Positions 1 through 9,894 are shown, counted from the first letter of the stretch. The stretch is 64,000 bases of DNA from Glycomyces sambucus (GCF_900102815.1 NZ_FNGF01000003.1:558001-622000); one strand, 5' to 3'. Made by a program: numbers and translations. Notes: generated from the letters alone by a model not told the origin.

Positions 1-3000
1 ACTACTCGCGCCAGACCATGTTCGCGTCCGAAGTGGACGAGTATCTGGACGACGAGCTCATCGGCACCGACGCCACCCACGCCGACGACCGCTACGACAC
101 CACTCACCCGATCTACCAGGCCATCAGCGAACTCGGGCAGCTCCGCCAGGACCACCCGGCCCTCGCGAACGGCACCCAGACCACCCGCGCCGCCGCGGAC
201 GGCGTGTTCGCGTTCTCGCGCATCGCCGACGCCGAGGGCGTCGAGTACCTGGTGGCCGTGTCGAACGCGACCGAGGCGCGGACCGTCGAGGTGGAGACCG
301 ACTCCGACACGTTCACCCCCGTCTACGGCGACGGCGCGATCGACGCCGCCGACGGCACCGCGCAGATCACGATCCCGCCGCTGTCGGCCGCGGTCTTCCG
401 CGCCGACGACCCCGTCGCCTCCGGTGACGCGCCGGCCGTGACCCTCACCGTCGCCGCCGAGTCCGCGACCACCGCGCACGTCAGCGCCGAGGTCGCGGGC
501 GACCCGCTCTCGCGCGTCGCGTTCGCCGCCTCCGTGGACGGCGGCGACTGGACCTACATCGGGACCTCCCCCGGCCCCGACCACCGCATCGCCTACGACC
601 TCGCTGGGCTGCAAGGGGACCAGAGCGTCGAGTTCAAGGCCGTCGCGGTCGACCGGAGCGGGCGCACCGCGTCCGCGAAAGCGACCACCGCGGTCGCCAC
701 GCCCGCGCAGGCCGGCGGCTCGCTCACGTGGGCGAACGTGCACTACAACGGCGACCCCGAGCAGTGGGGCCTGTACGTGTGGGGCGACGTCGCCGAGGAG
801 TCGAGCACCGTCTGGCCCGAGTCGAACCCGTTCAGCGGCACCGACTCCTACGGCTCCTTCGCACCGATCAAGCTCACCGAGGACGCGAACGAGGTCGGAT
901 TCCTCGTCATCGACGAGGACGGGGACAAGGACCACCCCGCCGACCGGTCGTTCGACCCGGGCGCGAATCCGGAGATCTGGCTCGATGCCGGGACCGGCGA
1001 CATCGCGTACTCGCTCGCCGAGGCCAACGGGTACGTCACCGTCCACGCCCCGGACGACGGCACCGACTGGGGCCTGCACCTGTGGGGTGACGCCCTCGCC
1101 GACGGGGTCGCGACCGACTGGGACGCACCGCGTCCGCCCGACGGCACCGACGCGTGGGGCCGCTACTGGCACGTGCCTGTGGACGACCTCGACGCCGAGA
1201 TGGGCCTCATCGTGCACGCCGGTGACACCAAGCTCTCCGACGCCGACGTGCTCCTGACGCCCTCGCGGCTCGGCGAGACCTGGGTGACCGCGACCGGCGC
1301 CCACGCCACGCAGGCCGCCGCCGACGGCAAGGCCGTCCTCCACTACCAGCGCCCGGACGGCGACCACGACGGCTGGACCCTCCACACCTGGGAGGGCGCC
1401 GCCGACCCCACCGACTGGAACGCAGGGCTCCAGCCGGCGCGCACCGACTCGTTCGGCGCCGTCTACGAAGTGGACCTCGCCGACGGCGCGGAGGCGCTCT
1501 CCTACATCCTCCACAACGGCGACGAGAAGGACCTCCCGACCGACCAGCGGCTCGTGTTCGCCGAGTACGGCCAGGAGGTGTGGCTCACCGCCGCCACCGA
1601 GGGCTACGTGCGGCCCGCAGGGGCCTCCACCGGCCGCGGCCAGGACCTCGACCTCGCCAAGGAGCAGGCGGTCTGGCTCGACGCCGACACCATCGCATTG
1701 GACACGGAGGCGACGGACGGGAAGGTCTTCGAACTCCTCGCCAGCGCCGACGGCTCCATCGCGGTCGAGGACGGCGCCCTCACCGGCGCGTTCGAGACGA
1801 TCGCGCTCACCCCGAAGGGCGGCCTCACCGAGGCGCAGCGGCGGGCGTGGCCGGCGTACTGGGGCTACCGGGCGTTCGACGTGGACGCGGACGGCGACGC
1901 GGTCCGGGAGGCCCTGCGCGGGCAGCTCGTCGCGGTCGAGCGGGACCACACCGGGCTGGCCTGGTACGCGACGGGCGTGCAGGCGGCGGGTGCGATCGAC
2001 GACGTGTACGCGGCGGCGCTGGACGCGGACCTGGGCGTGGTGTGGAAGGGGAAGAAGCCGCAGCTGTCGCTGTGGGCGCCCACGGCGCGGTCGGTGAGCG
2101 TGGAGCTGTTCGACTCCCCTGAGGACACTTCTCCAGAGGTGCACGAGATGTCGTTCTCGGAGCGGACGGGGGTGTGGACGGTGAAGGGCGCGAAGGGCTG
2201 GGACCGGAAGTACTACCGGTTCGCGGTCGAGGTGTGGCATCCGGCCTCGCAGCAGGTCGAGTCGTACTCGGTGACGGACCCGTATTCGCTGTCGCTGGCG
2301 GCGGACTCGACGCACAGCCAGATCGTGAACCTGGACGATTCGGACCTGAAGCCGCGCGGCTGGGACCGCGAGGATCCGCCCGCTGAGGTCGATCCGGCCG
2401 AGGCGCAGGTGTGGGAGGTGCACGTGCGGGACTTCTCGATCGCGGACGCGTCGGTGGACGAGGAGCTGCGCGGCACGTACGCGGCGTTCACGCAAGGCGA
2501 CTCGGTGTCGGTGCGGCACCTGGCGGAGCTCGCCGACGCCGGGTTGAACTACGTGCACCTGCTGCCGACGTTCGACATCGCGTCGATCCCGGAGACGAAT
2601 CAGGCCACTGTGGACTGCGATCTGGACCTGATGGCGGCGGACTCGACCGAGCAGCAGGCGTGCGTCGGGGCGGTCCGCGCCGACGACGCCTACAACTGGG
2701 GCTACGACCCGCTGCACTTCAACGCCCCGGAGGGCTCGTACGCGACCGATCCCGATGGTGTGCAGCGGATCCTGGAGTACCGGGAGATGGTGGCGGCCCT
2801 GCACGACCTGGGGCTGCGGGTGGTGAACGACGTGGTCTACAACCACACCGCCGCGTCGGGGACCGCCGCGAAGTCGGTGCTCGACCGGGTCGTGCCGGGC
2901 TACTACCACCGGCTCGACGCGGACGGCGAGGTGTACACGTCGACGTGCTGCGCGAACACCGCGACGGAGCGGCCGATGTTCGACCGCTTCATCGTGGACT

Positions 3001-4241
3001 CGACGGTGCTGTGGCAGGACGCGTACCACGTGGACGGGTTCCGCTTCGACCTCATGGGGCACCACCCGCGGTCGAACCTGCTCGCGGTGCAGGCCGCCCT
3101 GGACGACGACGTCCTGCTGTACGGGGAGGGCTGGGACTTCGGCGAGGTCGCCGGGGACGCCCTGTTCGAGCAGGCGACGCAGGCGAACATGGCGGGCACG
3201 GGGATCGGGACGTTCAACGACCGGATGCGCGACGCGGTGCGCGGCGGCGGCCCGTTCGACGCGGACCCGACGGTGCAGGGCTTCGGTTCGGGCGCCTGGA
3301 CGGCCGACAACGACGGCGAGGCCACCGACGACGAGCTGGCGGCGCTGCTGCACGCCCAGGACCTGGTGAAGCTGGGCCTGGTCGGGAACCTCGCCGACTA
3401 CGCGTTCACGGCCTCGGACGGGTCTGAGGTGACCGGCGCGGACCTCGACTACAACGGGGCGGGCGCGGGCTACACCGACGACCCGGGCGAGGCGGTGAAC
3501 TACGTCGACGCGCACGACAACGAGATCCTGTTCGACGCCCTCGCGTACAAGCTGGGGCCGGACACGCCGGGGACCGACCGGGCGCGCATGCAGGTGCTGA
3601 GCCTGGCGACGGCGGTGCTCAGCCAGGGCACCGGGTTCGTGACGGCCGGGTCGGAGCTGCTGCGGTCGAAGTCGCTGGACCGGGACTCGTACGACTCGGG
3701 CGACTGGTTCAACGCGATCCGCTGGGACTGCACCGGGGCCGAGGGCTTCGGGTCGTCCTCGAACGGGTTCGGGTCGGGGCTGCCGCCGGCGTGGACGACG
3801 GAGGCGAAGTGGCCGTACGCGGAGGCCGCGGTGGCGGCGGTGGACGCGCCCTCGTGCGCGGACATCGCGCTGGCGGGCGACCGGTACGCGGAGCTGCTGC
3901 GGATCGCGTCCTCGACGGCGGCGTTCAGCCTGGGCACGGGCGAGGCGGTCGCCGACCGCGTGTCGTTCCCGCTGTCGGGGACGGCCGCGGAGGCGCCGGG
4001 GGTGATCACGATGCGGATCGACCTCGACGGCCTGGACGACGCGTTCGACGCGGTGACCGTGGTGTTCAACGCCTCCCCGGAGGCGGTGGACCAGACGGTG
4101 GCCGAGGCGGCCGGTTCGGGCGCGGGGCTCCACCCGGTCCTGGAGGACTCGGCGGACCCGGTGTTCGGGGAGGCGACGTTCGACGACGCGACCGGGACGT
4201 TCACGGTGCCGGCCCGGACGGTGGCCGTGTTCACGAGCTAA
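1..4241 (+). CDS. pulA: Secreted amylopullulanase (pullulanase-type alpha-1,6-glucosidase), 5' truncated
   Basis: The reading frame is open from the window edge, so the 5' end (probably an upstream alpha-amylase domain and signal peptide) is missing. Residues are counted from the first in-frame ATG at 18. Residues 1-130 look like the end of a GH13 domain (LIGTDATHADD). Residues 140-230 are Fn3-like. Three pullulanase-associated (PUD/CBM41-type) repeats start near 234, 337 and 438, each with a W-x-L-x-x-W core. A CBM48-like E-set starts near 680, followed by a GH13 pullulanase catalytic domain. The GH13 motifs are DVVYNHT (938), FRFDLMGHH with nucleophile D1011, YGEGWDF with acid E1037, and VDAHDNE with D1167. 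It would cleave alpha-1,6 branches in starch or pullulan outside the cell. It has no operon partner on the right; a hairpin follows it. Confidence 0.9.
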   Translation, partial: YSRQTMFASEVDEYLDDELIGTDATHADDRYDTTHPIYQAISELGQLRQDHPALANGTQTTRAAADGVFAFSRIADAEGVEYLVAVSNATEARTVEVETDSDTFTPVYGDGAIDAADGTAQITIPPLSAAVFRADDPVASGDAPAVTLTVAAESATTAHVSAEVAGDPLSRVAFAASVDGGDWTYIGTSPGPDHRIAYDLAGLQGDQSVEFKAVAVDRSGRTASAKATTAVATPAQAGGSLTWANVHYNGDPEQWGLYVWGDVAEESSTVWPESNPFSGTDSYGSFAPIKLTEDANEVGFLVIDEDGDKDHPADRSFDPGANPEIWLDAGTGDIAYSLAEANGYVTVHAPDDGTDWGLHLWGDALADGVATDWDAPRPPDGTDAWGRYWHVPVDDLDAEMGLIVHAGDTKLSDADVLLTPSRLGETWVTATGAHATQAAADGKAVLHYQRPDGDHDGWTLHTWEGAADPTDWNAGLQPARTDSFGAVYEVDLADGAEALSYILHNGDEKDLPTDQRLVFAEYGQEVWLTAATEGYVRPAGASTGRGQDLDLAKEQAVWLDADTIALDTEATDGKVFELLASADGSIAVEDGALTGAFETIALTPKGGLTEAQRRAWPAYWGYRAFDVDADGDAVREALRGQLVAVERDHTGLAWYATGVQAAGAIDDVYAAALDADLGVVWKGKKPQLSLWAPTARSVSVELFDSPEDTSPEVHEMSFSERTGVWTVKGAKGWDRKYYRFAVEVWHPASQQVESYSVTDPYSLSLAADSTHSQIVNLDDSDLKPRGWDREDPPAEVDPAEAQVWEVHVRDFSIADASVDEELRGTYAAFTQGDSVSVRHLAELADAGLNYVHLLPTFDIASIPETNQATVDCDLDLMAADSTEQQACVGAVRADDAYNWGYDPLHFNAPEGSYATDPDGVQRILEYREMVAALHDLGLRVVNDVVYNHTAASGTAAKSVLDRVVPGYYHRLDADGEVYTSTCCANTATERPMFDRFIVDSTVLWQDAYHVDGFRFDLMGHHPRSNLLAVQAALDDDVLLYGEGWDFGEVAGDALFEQATQANMAGTGIGTFNDRMRDAVRGGGPFDADPTVQGFGSGAWTADNDGEATDDELAALLHAQDLVKLGLVGNLADYAFTASDGSEVTGADLDYNGAGAGYTDDPGEAVNYVDAHDNEILFDALAYKLGPDTPGTDRARMQVLSLATAVLSQGTGFVTAGSELLRSKSLDRDSYDSGDWFNAIRWDCTGAEGFGSSSNGFGSGLPPAWTTEAKWPYAEAAVAAVDAPSCADIALAGDRYAELLRIASSTAAFSLGTGEAVADRVSFPLSGTAAEAPGVITMRIDLDGLDDAFDAVTVVFNASPEAVDQTVAEAAGSGAGLHPVLEDSADPVFGEATFDDATGTFTVPARTVAVFTS

Positions 4242-4293
4242 CGATTTCGATATTGACAGGTCGGTGATACTGGGGATTAGTTTCGGATCCCTG

Positions 4294-4325
4294 AAACCGG
4301 GGCGGGTGCTCACCCGTCCCGGTTT
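4294..4325 (+). terminator. Terminator-like hairpin after the pullulanase gene
   Basis: A 13-bp stem (AAACCGGGGCGGG against CCCGTCCCGGTTT, one mismatch) closes a 6-nt loop 53 bases after the stop codon. There is no U tract, as is common in actinomycetes. Confidence 0.6.
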
Positions 4326-4399
4326 AGCGTCCCCCGGCCTTCACTTTTCTCAGAAAACGCATGGAGACACCGGCGGTGCGGTCCGGATACGATCGGTCC

Positions 4400-5404
4400 A
4401 TGACGTACCCCCCGCACGACCCCGGCGCGGTGCCCCCGGGCGCACCGGACCCCTACGGCCAGTCCCAGCCCGCCGCGCCCCCGGGGGGCTACGTGCCGGG
4501 CCAGGTCGGGCCCGACCCCGGCTACTCGCCCGGTCCGCCCACGACGCAGCTCCCGGGCGGCTCCCCGTACGACCCGAACGCGCAGTACTACCCGCAGCAG
4601 GGCTACGACCCGAACCAGCCCTACCACCCCTACCAGGGGTACGGGCCGCCGCCGGTGCAGGCGACGACGAAGGGCGGCGGCGGGACGGCACTGCTCGTCA
4701 TCGGCGTGGTGCTGCTCATGGCGCTCGGCGCGTTCGGCGGGTACTGGTTCCTGGGCGACCGCGGCGACGAGGGCGAACTCGCCGGCGCCGAGGACTCGAC
4801 GACCTCGCAGGAGTCCGCACCTGAGGACGAGGGCGGCGAGACCGGCGAGGAGGCCCCCGAGGAGGAGGCGCCCCTGCCGTCGGGCACGAGCCTGACGGTC
4901 ACGTCGATCGGGTCGCTCACGCCGATCCCCGAGGGCGATTGGCAGCCGTACTACGGGCCGGGCTACAGCAGCGAGCCGCAGACCGACGCGGAGGCGTACG
5001 CGTTCTTCCACACCGAGGAGTGGATCTCCTTCTTCGGGGTGGGCCTGTTCTCGGGCGCGACCGCCCGGTACGACCCCGCCGACCTGAACGCGAGCGCGGC
5101 CGGCGCCGCCGAGGTGTGGCTGGACGGCGCGTTCGGCTCCGTGCAGGGCTACGAGATGACCGAGATCGCCTACCAGGACGTGGAGGTCGACGGGAAGCCC
5201 GGCGTGCTCGCGACCTGGCGGAACTCGTGGACGTCGACGACGGGCAGCACGGACACGTTCGAGGACACGGCGATCCTGGTGGTCGACGTGGACGGCGTGA
5301 ACGGGTTCCTGGGGATCGCGAGCGTCGCCCAGTCGGGCACCGACTCGTACCAGTCGACGGTCGACGCGCTCCTGGCGACGGACTTCGACGCCGAGACCGC
5401 CTGA
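4400..5404 (+). CDS. Proline/glycine-rich single-pass membrane protein of unknown function
   Basis: 334 residues. A Pro/Gly/Tyr/Gln-rich cytoplasmic N-terminus (about 1-90) is followed by one membrane helix (ALLVIGVVLLMALGAF, about 97-117). An acidic Glu/Ser linker comes next, and the extracellular C-terminal domain (about 165-334) contains WISFFGVGLF. No catalytic motif was recognised. The architecture matches many actinomycete membrane-anchored proteins, including the one at 60899 in this window. The ATG at 4400 is chosen because TACGAT lies exactly 6 nt upstream, which fits a leaderless transcript. An ATG 13 codons upstream would put that hexamer inside the gene. Confidence 0.75.
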   Translation: MTYPPHDPGAVPPGAPDPYGQSQPAAPPGGYVPGQVGPDPGYSPGPPTTQLPGGSPYDPNAQYYPQQGYDPNQPYHPYQGYGPPPVQATTKGGGGTALLVIGVVLLMALGAFGGYWFLGDRGDEGELAGAEDSTTSQESAPEDEGGETGEEAPEEEAPLPSGTSLTVTSIGSLTPIPEGDWQPYYGPGYSSEPQTDAEAYAFFHTEEWISFFGVGLFSGATARYDPADLNASAAGAAEVWLDGAFGSVQGYEMTEIAYQDVEVDGKPGVLATWRNSWTSTTGSTDTFEDTAILVVDVDGVNGFLGIASVAQSGTDSYQSTVDALLATDFDAETA

Positions 5405-5474
5405 GGCACGACAGGTTCCGACAGGGCTCCGGCTTTCGACAGGGCTCCGGCCTCCGGCCGGGGCCCTGCGGCGT

Positions 5475-8270
5475 TCAGCGGGCGGCGCGGGCGAGGAGCT
5501 TGGCCCGGACCCGGTCGGCGTCGGCGGCGGCCGCGAACCGGACGTACACCTGCTCGGCCGCGCGCCACCGCTCGCGGGCGGCGGCACCGTCGCCGCGCGC
5601 GTCGAGGGCGTCGCCGACGTGCTCGGCCGACCAGGCGACGCTGCCGTCCATACCGAGCGCCGCGAACCCGGCCTCGGCGGCGCCGTAGTGGCGCAGGGCC
5701 TCGTCGAGGCGGTCCTCGCGCTGGGCGATGAGCCCGTACCCGAGGCTCGCGTACGCGGCGCCGGCGTCGCCGCCGGCCTCCTCGGCGGCGGCCCGGAGCC
5801 GGTCGAAGCAGGCGCGGGCCTCGTCGACGGCGCCGATGCGGGCGCTGTGCCAGCCGACGAGCGCGACCGCCCGGTACTCCCAGAACCGGTCCCCGGCCTC
5901 CCGGAAGTGCGCGAGGGCGCGGCGCCCGTATTCGAGGGCGTCGGCGTCGCGGTCGTCCTTGCCGGCGCGCACGGCGGGGCCGTAGCACGCGAAGCCCTTC
6001 GCCCACGCCTGCCCGGTCGCGTCGGCGACGGCGGTGGCGCGGGCGAGGCGCCGGTCGGCGGCGGCCTTGTCGCCGCGGAGCATGGCCGCGGCGGCCCGGT
6101 ACCCGTGGGCGACGACCTGCCCGAAGGGGTCGCCGCGGCGTTCGGCGGCGGCGAGCGCGGCGGTCTGGGCGGCTTCGAGGTCGTCGCCGAGGCCGCGGCC
6201 GAGCATGTACTCGGCGAGGTGCCAGGCGAGGCGCCAGGTGCGGGCGTCGCCGCCGTCGCCGGCGAGGACGAGCCCGAGGAGGACGTCGTACTCCGCGTCG
6301 TACCAGGCGGCGGCCGCGGGGGCGGTGGCGACCGGTTCGAGGACGGCGCCGGGGTCGGGGCCGCCGGAGTCCGGGAAGCCGGGGTCGTGGAGGCCGCCGT
6401 GGAGGTTGAGGAGGGCGTCGGCGGCGGCGGTCGAGTACTGGAAGTGGTCGAGGAGCCGGTCGGCCGCGGCCGCGCGCCTTTCGGGCGCGACCTCCTCGTG
6501 CAGGCGCTCCTTCGCGTACGCGCGCAGCAGGTCGTGCATGGTGTAGCGGCCCTCGCGGGGCTGCTCGACGAGGTGGACGCCCGCGAGTTCGTTCAGGGCG
6601 GCCTCCGCGTCGGCCTGCGGCGCGCCCATGAGGCTCGCCATCGCGGCCGCGGTGAGGTCGGTGCCCGGGTGCAGGCCGAACAGCCGGAACGCCTGGGCCG
6701 CTTCCGATTCGAGAGCCTGGTAGGAGCAGGCGAACACCGAGCGCGGGTCGGAGCCGGGGTCGGCCGCGGCGAGGACCTTGAACACGTTCGTGGTCTGGTC
6801 GAGCCGGTCGGCGAGCGACGCGATCGCGAACGACGGGTGCTGGGCCGCCCACGCCCCGATGAGCGTGAGCGCGAGGGGGAGGCGCCCGCACGCGGCGACG
6901 ATCCGGCGCACCGGGCCCTCCTCGGCCATCGCGCGGGTGAGGCCGATGCGGCGCACCAGGAGCGCCCACGCGTCGGCCTCGGACATGAGCCCGAGCGCGA
7001 CCGTGTCGGCGCCCTCCCCCGCGTCGAGCGCCGCGAGCCGGTCGCGGCTGGTGACGAGGGTGAAGCTGCCGGGGGCGACGGGGAGCAGCGGGCGGACCTG
7101 GGCGGCGTCGCGGGCGTTGTCGAGGAGGATGAGGACGCGGCGGCGCGCGAGCACCGTGCGGTAGAGGCCGACGCGCTCGTCGAGGCCCGCCGGGACCTGG
7201 TGGGCGGGGACGCCGAGCGCCGCGAGCGCCTCGGCGAGGACCGCCGCGGCGTCGGTGCCGCCGCTGAGCGGGTCGAAGCCGCGCAGGTTGAAGTACAGCT
7301 GCCCGTCGGGGAACCGGTGCGCGACCCGGTGCGCCCACCGGACCGCGAGCGCGGTCTTCCCGACCCCGCCCATGCCGGTGACGACCGCGAGGCCGGCCTC
7401 CCCGTCGGCGGCGTCCAGCGCGTCGTCGAGGAGGCGGATCTCGCCGTCGCGGCCGGTGAACCGGGTGATGGCGCGCGGGAGCGTGGCGGGCACGAGCCGG
7501 GGCGGCGGGGCCGCGGCGGGACCGGTGCCGGGCTCGTCGCGGAGGATCGCGGCGTGCAGGTCCACGAGTTCGCGGTCGGGGTCGACGCCGAGCGCGTCGG
7601 CGAGGCGGGTCCGCAACGCGGCGAACGCGTCGGCGGCCTCGGCGATGCGACCGCACCCGTGGAGGGCGCGCATGAGGAGCGCGGTGAGGCGCTGCCTGGT
7701 GCCGTGGGCGGCGACGACCTGCCGGAGCTCGTCCACGACGTCGGCATGGCGGCCGAGCTCCAGGTCGAGGTCGAGGCGGCGTTCGAGGAGGGCGAGGCGG
7801 TGCTCGTCGTGGCGGCGGCGGATGGCCTCGACGGCGGTCCCGGACTGGTCGGCGAGCGCGGGGCCGCGCCATTCGGCGAGGGCCTCGCGCAGGGCCGCGG
7901 CGGCCTCCCCGGTGCGGCCCTCGCGGGCGAGGGTGCGGGCGCGGTCCTCGTTCGCCTTGCAGCGCAGGAGGTCGAGTTCGTCCTCGCCGATGCGGAGGCG
8001 GTAGGCGCGGCCGACGGTCTCGACGCGGTCGCGGGCGGGACCGAGCTTGACGCGGAGGACCCCGACGGCGTTCTGGATCTGCGTGTCGGGGTCGCGGGGG
8101 AGGTCGATCCCGTAGACGGCGCGGATGAGGCTGTCGAGGGGGACGACGCTGTTGGCGTCGTCGAGGAGGATCGCGAGGATCGTCGCGGTCTTGCCGCGGG
8201 GGACGGCGGCCGCGGCGCCGTCGACGCGGACCTCCAGGGGGCCGAGGAGGCGCACGTCGAGGGTTGGCAT
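5475..8270 (-). CDS. AfsR/SARP-family regulator with NB-ARC and TPR-like domains
   Basis: 931 residues. An OmpR-type winged helix (LLGPLEVRVDG onward, about 1-95) and a bacterial transcriptional activation domain (about 96-235) form a SARP module. It is followed by an NB-ARC ATPase (FTGRDGEI; Walker A GMGGVGKT near 300; LILLDNARD as Walker B) and a long alpha-helical TPR-like C-terminus. AfsR-type proteins bind direct repeats in promoters and switch on secondary metabolism or development in response to phosphorylation or nucleotide state. The start at 8270 has GAAAG upstream and begins at the usual SARP N-terminus. No biosynthetic cluster lies next to it, so its target is unknown. Confidence 0.88.
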   Translation of the reverse strand: MPTLDVRLLGPLEVRVDGAAAAVPRGKTATILAILLDDANSVVPLDSLIRAVYGIDLPRDPDTQIQNAVGVLRVKLGPARDRVETVGRAYRLRIGEDELDLLRCKANEDRARTLAREGRTGEAAAALREALAEWRGPALADQSGTAVEAIRRRHDEHRLALLERRLDLDLELGRHADVVDELRQVVAAHGTRQRLTALLMRALHGCGRIAEAADAFAALRTRLADALGVDPDRELVDLHAAILRDEPGTGPAAAPPPRLVPATLPRAITRFTGRDGEIRLLDDALDAADGEAGLAVVTGMGGVGKTALAVRWAHRVAHRFPDGQLYFNLRGFDPLSGGTDAAAVLAEALAALGVPAHQVPAGLDERVGLYRTVLARRRVLILLDNARDAAQVRPLLPVAPGSFTLVTSRDRLAALDAGEGADTVALGLMSEADAWALLVRRIGLTRAMAEEGPVRRIVAACGRLPLALTLIGAWAAQHPSFAIASLADRLDQTTNVFKVLAAADPGSDPRSVFACSYQALESEAAQAFRLFGLHPGTDLTAAAMASLMGAPQADAEAALNELAGVHLVEQPREGRYTMHDLLRAYAKERLHEEVAPERRAAAADRLLDHFQYSTAAADALLNLHGGLHDPGFPDSGGPDPGAVLEPVATAPAAAAWYDAEYDVLLGLVLAGDGGDARTWRLAWHLAEYMLGRGLGDDLEAAQTAALAAAERRGDPFGQVVAHGYRAAAAMLRGDKAAADRRLARATAVADATGQAWAKGFACYGPAVRAGKDDRDADALEYGRRALAHFREAGDRFWEYRAVALVGWHSARIGAVDEARACFDRLRAAAEEAGGDAGAAYASLGYGLIAQREDRLDEALRHYGAAEAGFAALGMDGSVAWSAEHVGDALDARGDGAAARERWRAAEQVYVRFAAAADADRVRAKLLARAAR

Positions 8271-8369
8271 GTCACCGCTTTCGCTCGGCACCAGGGGATT
8301 CCAGTGTCCCATATGGGGCGGAACGCCGCTCGCCGCGAAGCGCGGGCGCTCCGCGGAGCGGCGGCGCCC

Positions 8370-8741
8370 TCAGGCGAGGCGCACGGGGAACAGGACCGTG
8401 GAGGCGACGGTCCGGTCGCGCTCCTCGGTGCGGGCGGTGCGGCGGGGGTCGGCCATGTAGGCGTCGATCGCGGCCTGCCCGGGGAAGCGGTAGGTGTGGA
8501 CCTCGTGCGGCTGGCCGTCGGCGCCGTCGCCGATGGCACGGGAGACGATCTCGCCGCCGTGCTCGGCGATGAGCGGGAGGACGGCGTCCTCGTAGGCGGT
8601 CATGGCCGCCTCGGCGCCGGGGCGGGCGCGGAGCAGGCAGCACAGCTCGATCGCCGGTCCGCCGGTCGCCGCGGCGCCGTTCGCCGCGGGGTGCTCGATG
8701 GGGTCCTCAGCGGAGTGCACGATGGGGGACGGTTCGCTCAT
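8370..8741 (-). CDS. Small dimeric alpha/beta-barrel protein (DUF1330/monooxygenase-like)
   Basis: 123 residues. The core (IELCCLLRARPGAEAAMTAYEDAVLPLI, then HEVHTYRFPGQAAIDAYMADP) has the beta-alpha-beta pattern and the Y-R-F-P/DAYMADP segment of DUF1330 or antibiotic-monooxygenase-like ferredoxin folds. No catalytic residue can be named. The ATG at 8741 is preceded by CATGAT at 6 nt, again a leaderless arrangement. About 100 bp separate it from the divergent start side of the AfsR-like gene; it ends upstream of that gene's promoter and may be co-transcribed with it. Confidence 0.65.
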   Translation of the reverse strand: MSEPSPIVHSAEDPIEHPAANGAAATGGPAIELCCLLRARPGAEAAMTAYEDAVLPLIAEHGGEIVSRAIGDGADGQPHEVHTYRFPGQAAIDAYMADPRRTARTEERDRTVASTVLFPVRLA

Positions 8742-8945
8742 CGGCCCATCATGGCACCGGCCCGACCAGCCCCGAAACGGTTTCCCACCTGGTGCCCGGT
8801 CACCGGTCCTCCTGGAGCGCGCGGAGTTTCGCCCGCACCCGCATGGCCCCCGCTGCGCGGCGGGGGCCGCAGACCAGCCGCAGAACAGCGCGCCTTCACA
8901 GCCCACCTCCGCAGTCCGCCCCGTCACCACCCGAGATGACCGATC

Positions 8946-8976
8946 GGTGACCGATCGGTGGCCGGGGCGTCGATGG
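8946..8976 (+). promoter_or_regulatory. Promoter-like motif shared with the ESX-like pair (copy 1)
   Basis: GGTGACCGATCGGTGGCCG at 8946-8964 is identical to a 19-mer at 11493-11511 (minus strand). Each copy reads GTGACC, 18 nt, then a GAnnGT hexamer (GATGGT here), like -35 and -10 boxes. A second ACCGATCGGT palindrome lies directly upstream at 8939-8948. The start codon is 33 nt beyond the -10-like hexamer. Confidence 0.55.
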
Positions 8977-9009
8977 TCGTGGGCGTCAGCGCATGAGGAG
9001 GTACGCCCG

Positions 9010-9684
9010 ATGAACCGGATCGAGATCCCCGAGGACTACGAGGACCGCCTGGAGGCCGCGCGCCGCGCCGCGAAGCGGCTGCCCGGCGGGCCCGCGCGCG
9101 AGTCGGTCGAGCGCGCCCTAGCCGCCGCCCCCGCGCGCGACCGGTACGAGCGGGCCGCCGACCTCGCCGAGCGCGCGCAGGCCCTCACCGAGGAGCTCGC
9201 GAACCGCACGTTCGACGGCACCGACCCCGGTCGCGTCGCCTGGGTCCGCCTCGACCACCTCGGCCGCCTGCGCACCCTCTCCCTGAGCCCCACGGTCGAC
9301 CGCCTCAGCAACCCCGCCGTCGCCGCCGCGATCGAGGCCGCATGGGACGGCGCCGAGAAGACCCGCTCCGAGCACGTCCTCAACCTCGAACGCGCCCACC
9401 CGGACCTCCTCGCCGCCCGCGTCCCCGACCGCCGCGGGGACGAGCTGCGCGACCGCATCGCCGCCCGCGCCGCCGACCGGTTCGCGCACACCACCGACGA
9501 CGACCTGTGCTCGGCCGAGGTGAACATCGAGGGCCGCCTCACCGGGTTCAAGTTCCTGGTCCCGAACGCCACCCTCGACACCGAGTGCGAGGAGCTGTCG
9601 GCCACCGCGACCGCCACCGTCCAAGCGGCCCAGTCGCAAGCGCACGAAGCGCTCGCGGCACTCCTCGCGCCGCCCCCGGCCTGA
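9010..9684 (+). CDS. YbaB/EbfC-like protein of an ESX-associated type
   Basis: 224 residues. The N-terminal half is charged and helical (LEAARRAAKRLPGG, ERAADLAERAQALTEELANR). A YbaB-like strand-strand-helix follows (VAWVRLDHLGRLRTLSLSP, then NPAVAAAIEAAWDGA). YbaB-family proteins bind nucleic acid as dimers, and a divergent subset sits in actinobacterial ESX loci. The start is set by ATGAGGAGG 9 nt upstream of the ATG. It converges on the WXG-like gene at 9938 and shares that operon's promoter motif, so it probably belongs to the same regulon. Its biochemical role is unknown. Confidence 0.65.
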   Translation: MNRIEIPEDYEDRLEAARRAAKRLPGGPARESVERALAAAPARDRYERAADLAERAQALTEELANRTFDGTDPGRVAWVRLDHLGRLRTLSLSPTVDRLSNPAVAAAIEAAWDGAEKTRSEHVLNLERAHPDLLAARVPDRRGDELRDRIAARAADRFAHTTDDDLCSAEVNIEGRLTGFKFLVPNATLDTECEELSATATATVQAAQSQAHEALAALLAPPPA

Positions 9685-9890
9685 CCGCAACCCCGGGCGC
9701 GGCCCTGGCCTGGCCTGGCCTGGCCGCAGTCTGCGACCCGGCCGCATCCCCGACACGACCCGACCACCAACCCCCGGCACGGCCTGACCACCGCCCCGGG
9801 CACGACCCAGCCTCGACCCGACTGCCGCCTGCGATCGGACTCGGCCCGACCGCCACCCCAGGCACGGCCTGACGGTCACTCCCAGAAACG
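9677..9890. repeat. Degenerate GC-rich repeats including (CCTGG)4
   Basis: The pentamer CCTGG is repeated four times at 9704-9723. The rest of the intergenic stretch is built from imperfect copies of CCnGGCACGGCCTGACC, for example near 9770, 9795 and 9855. No reading frame was supported. Confidence 0.6.
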
Positions 9891-9894
9891 GACG

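Noticed and set aside
5619..8939. A 1,100-codon plus-strand open frame across the AfsR-like gene
   Set aside because: It is the complement of a well-supported regulator gene; the product is Gly/Ala/Val-rich with no domain and no ribosome-binding site. High GC keeps antisense frames open.
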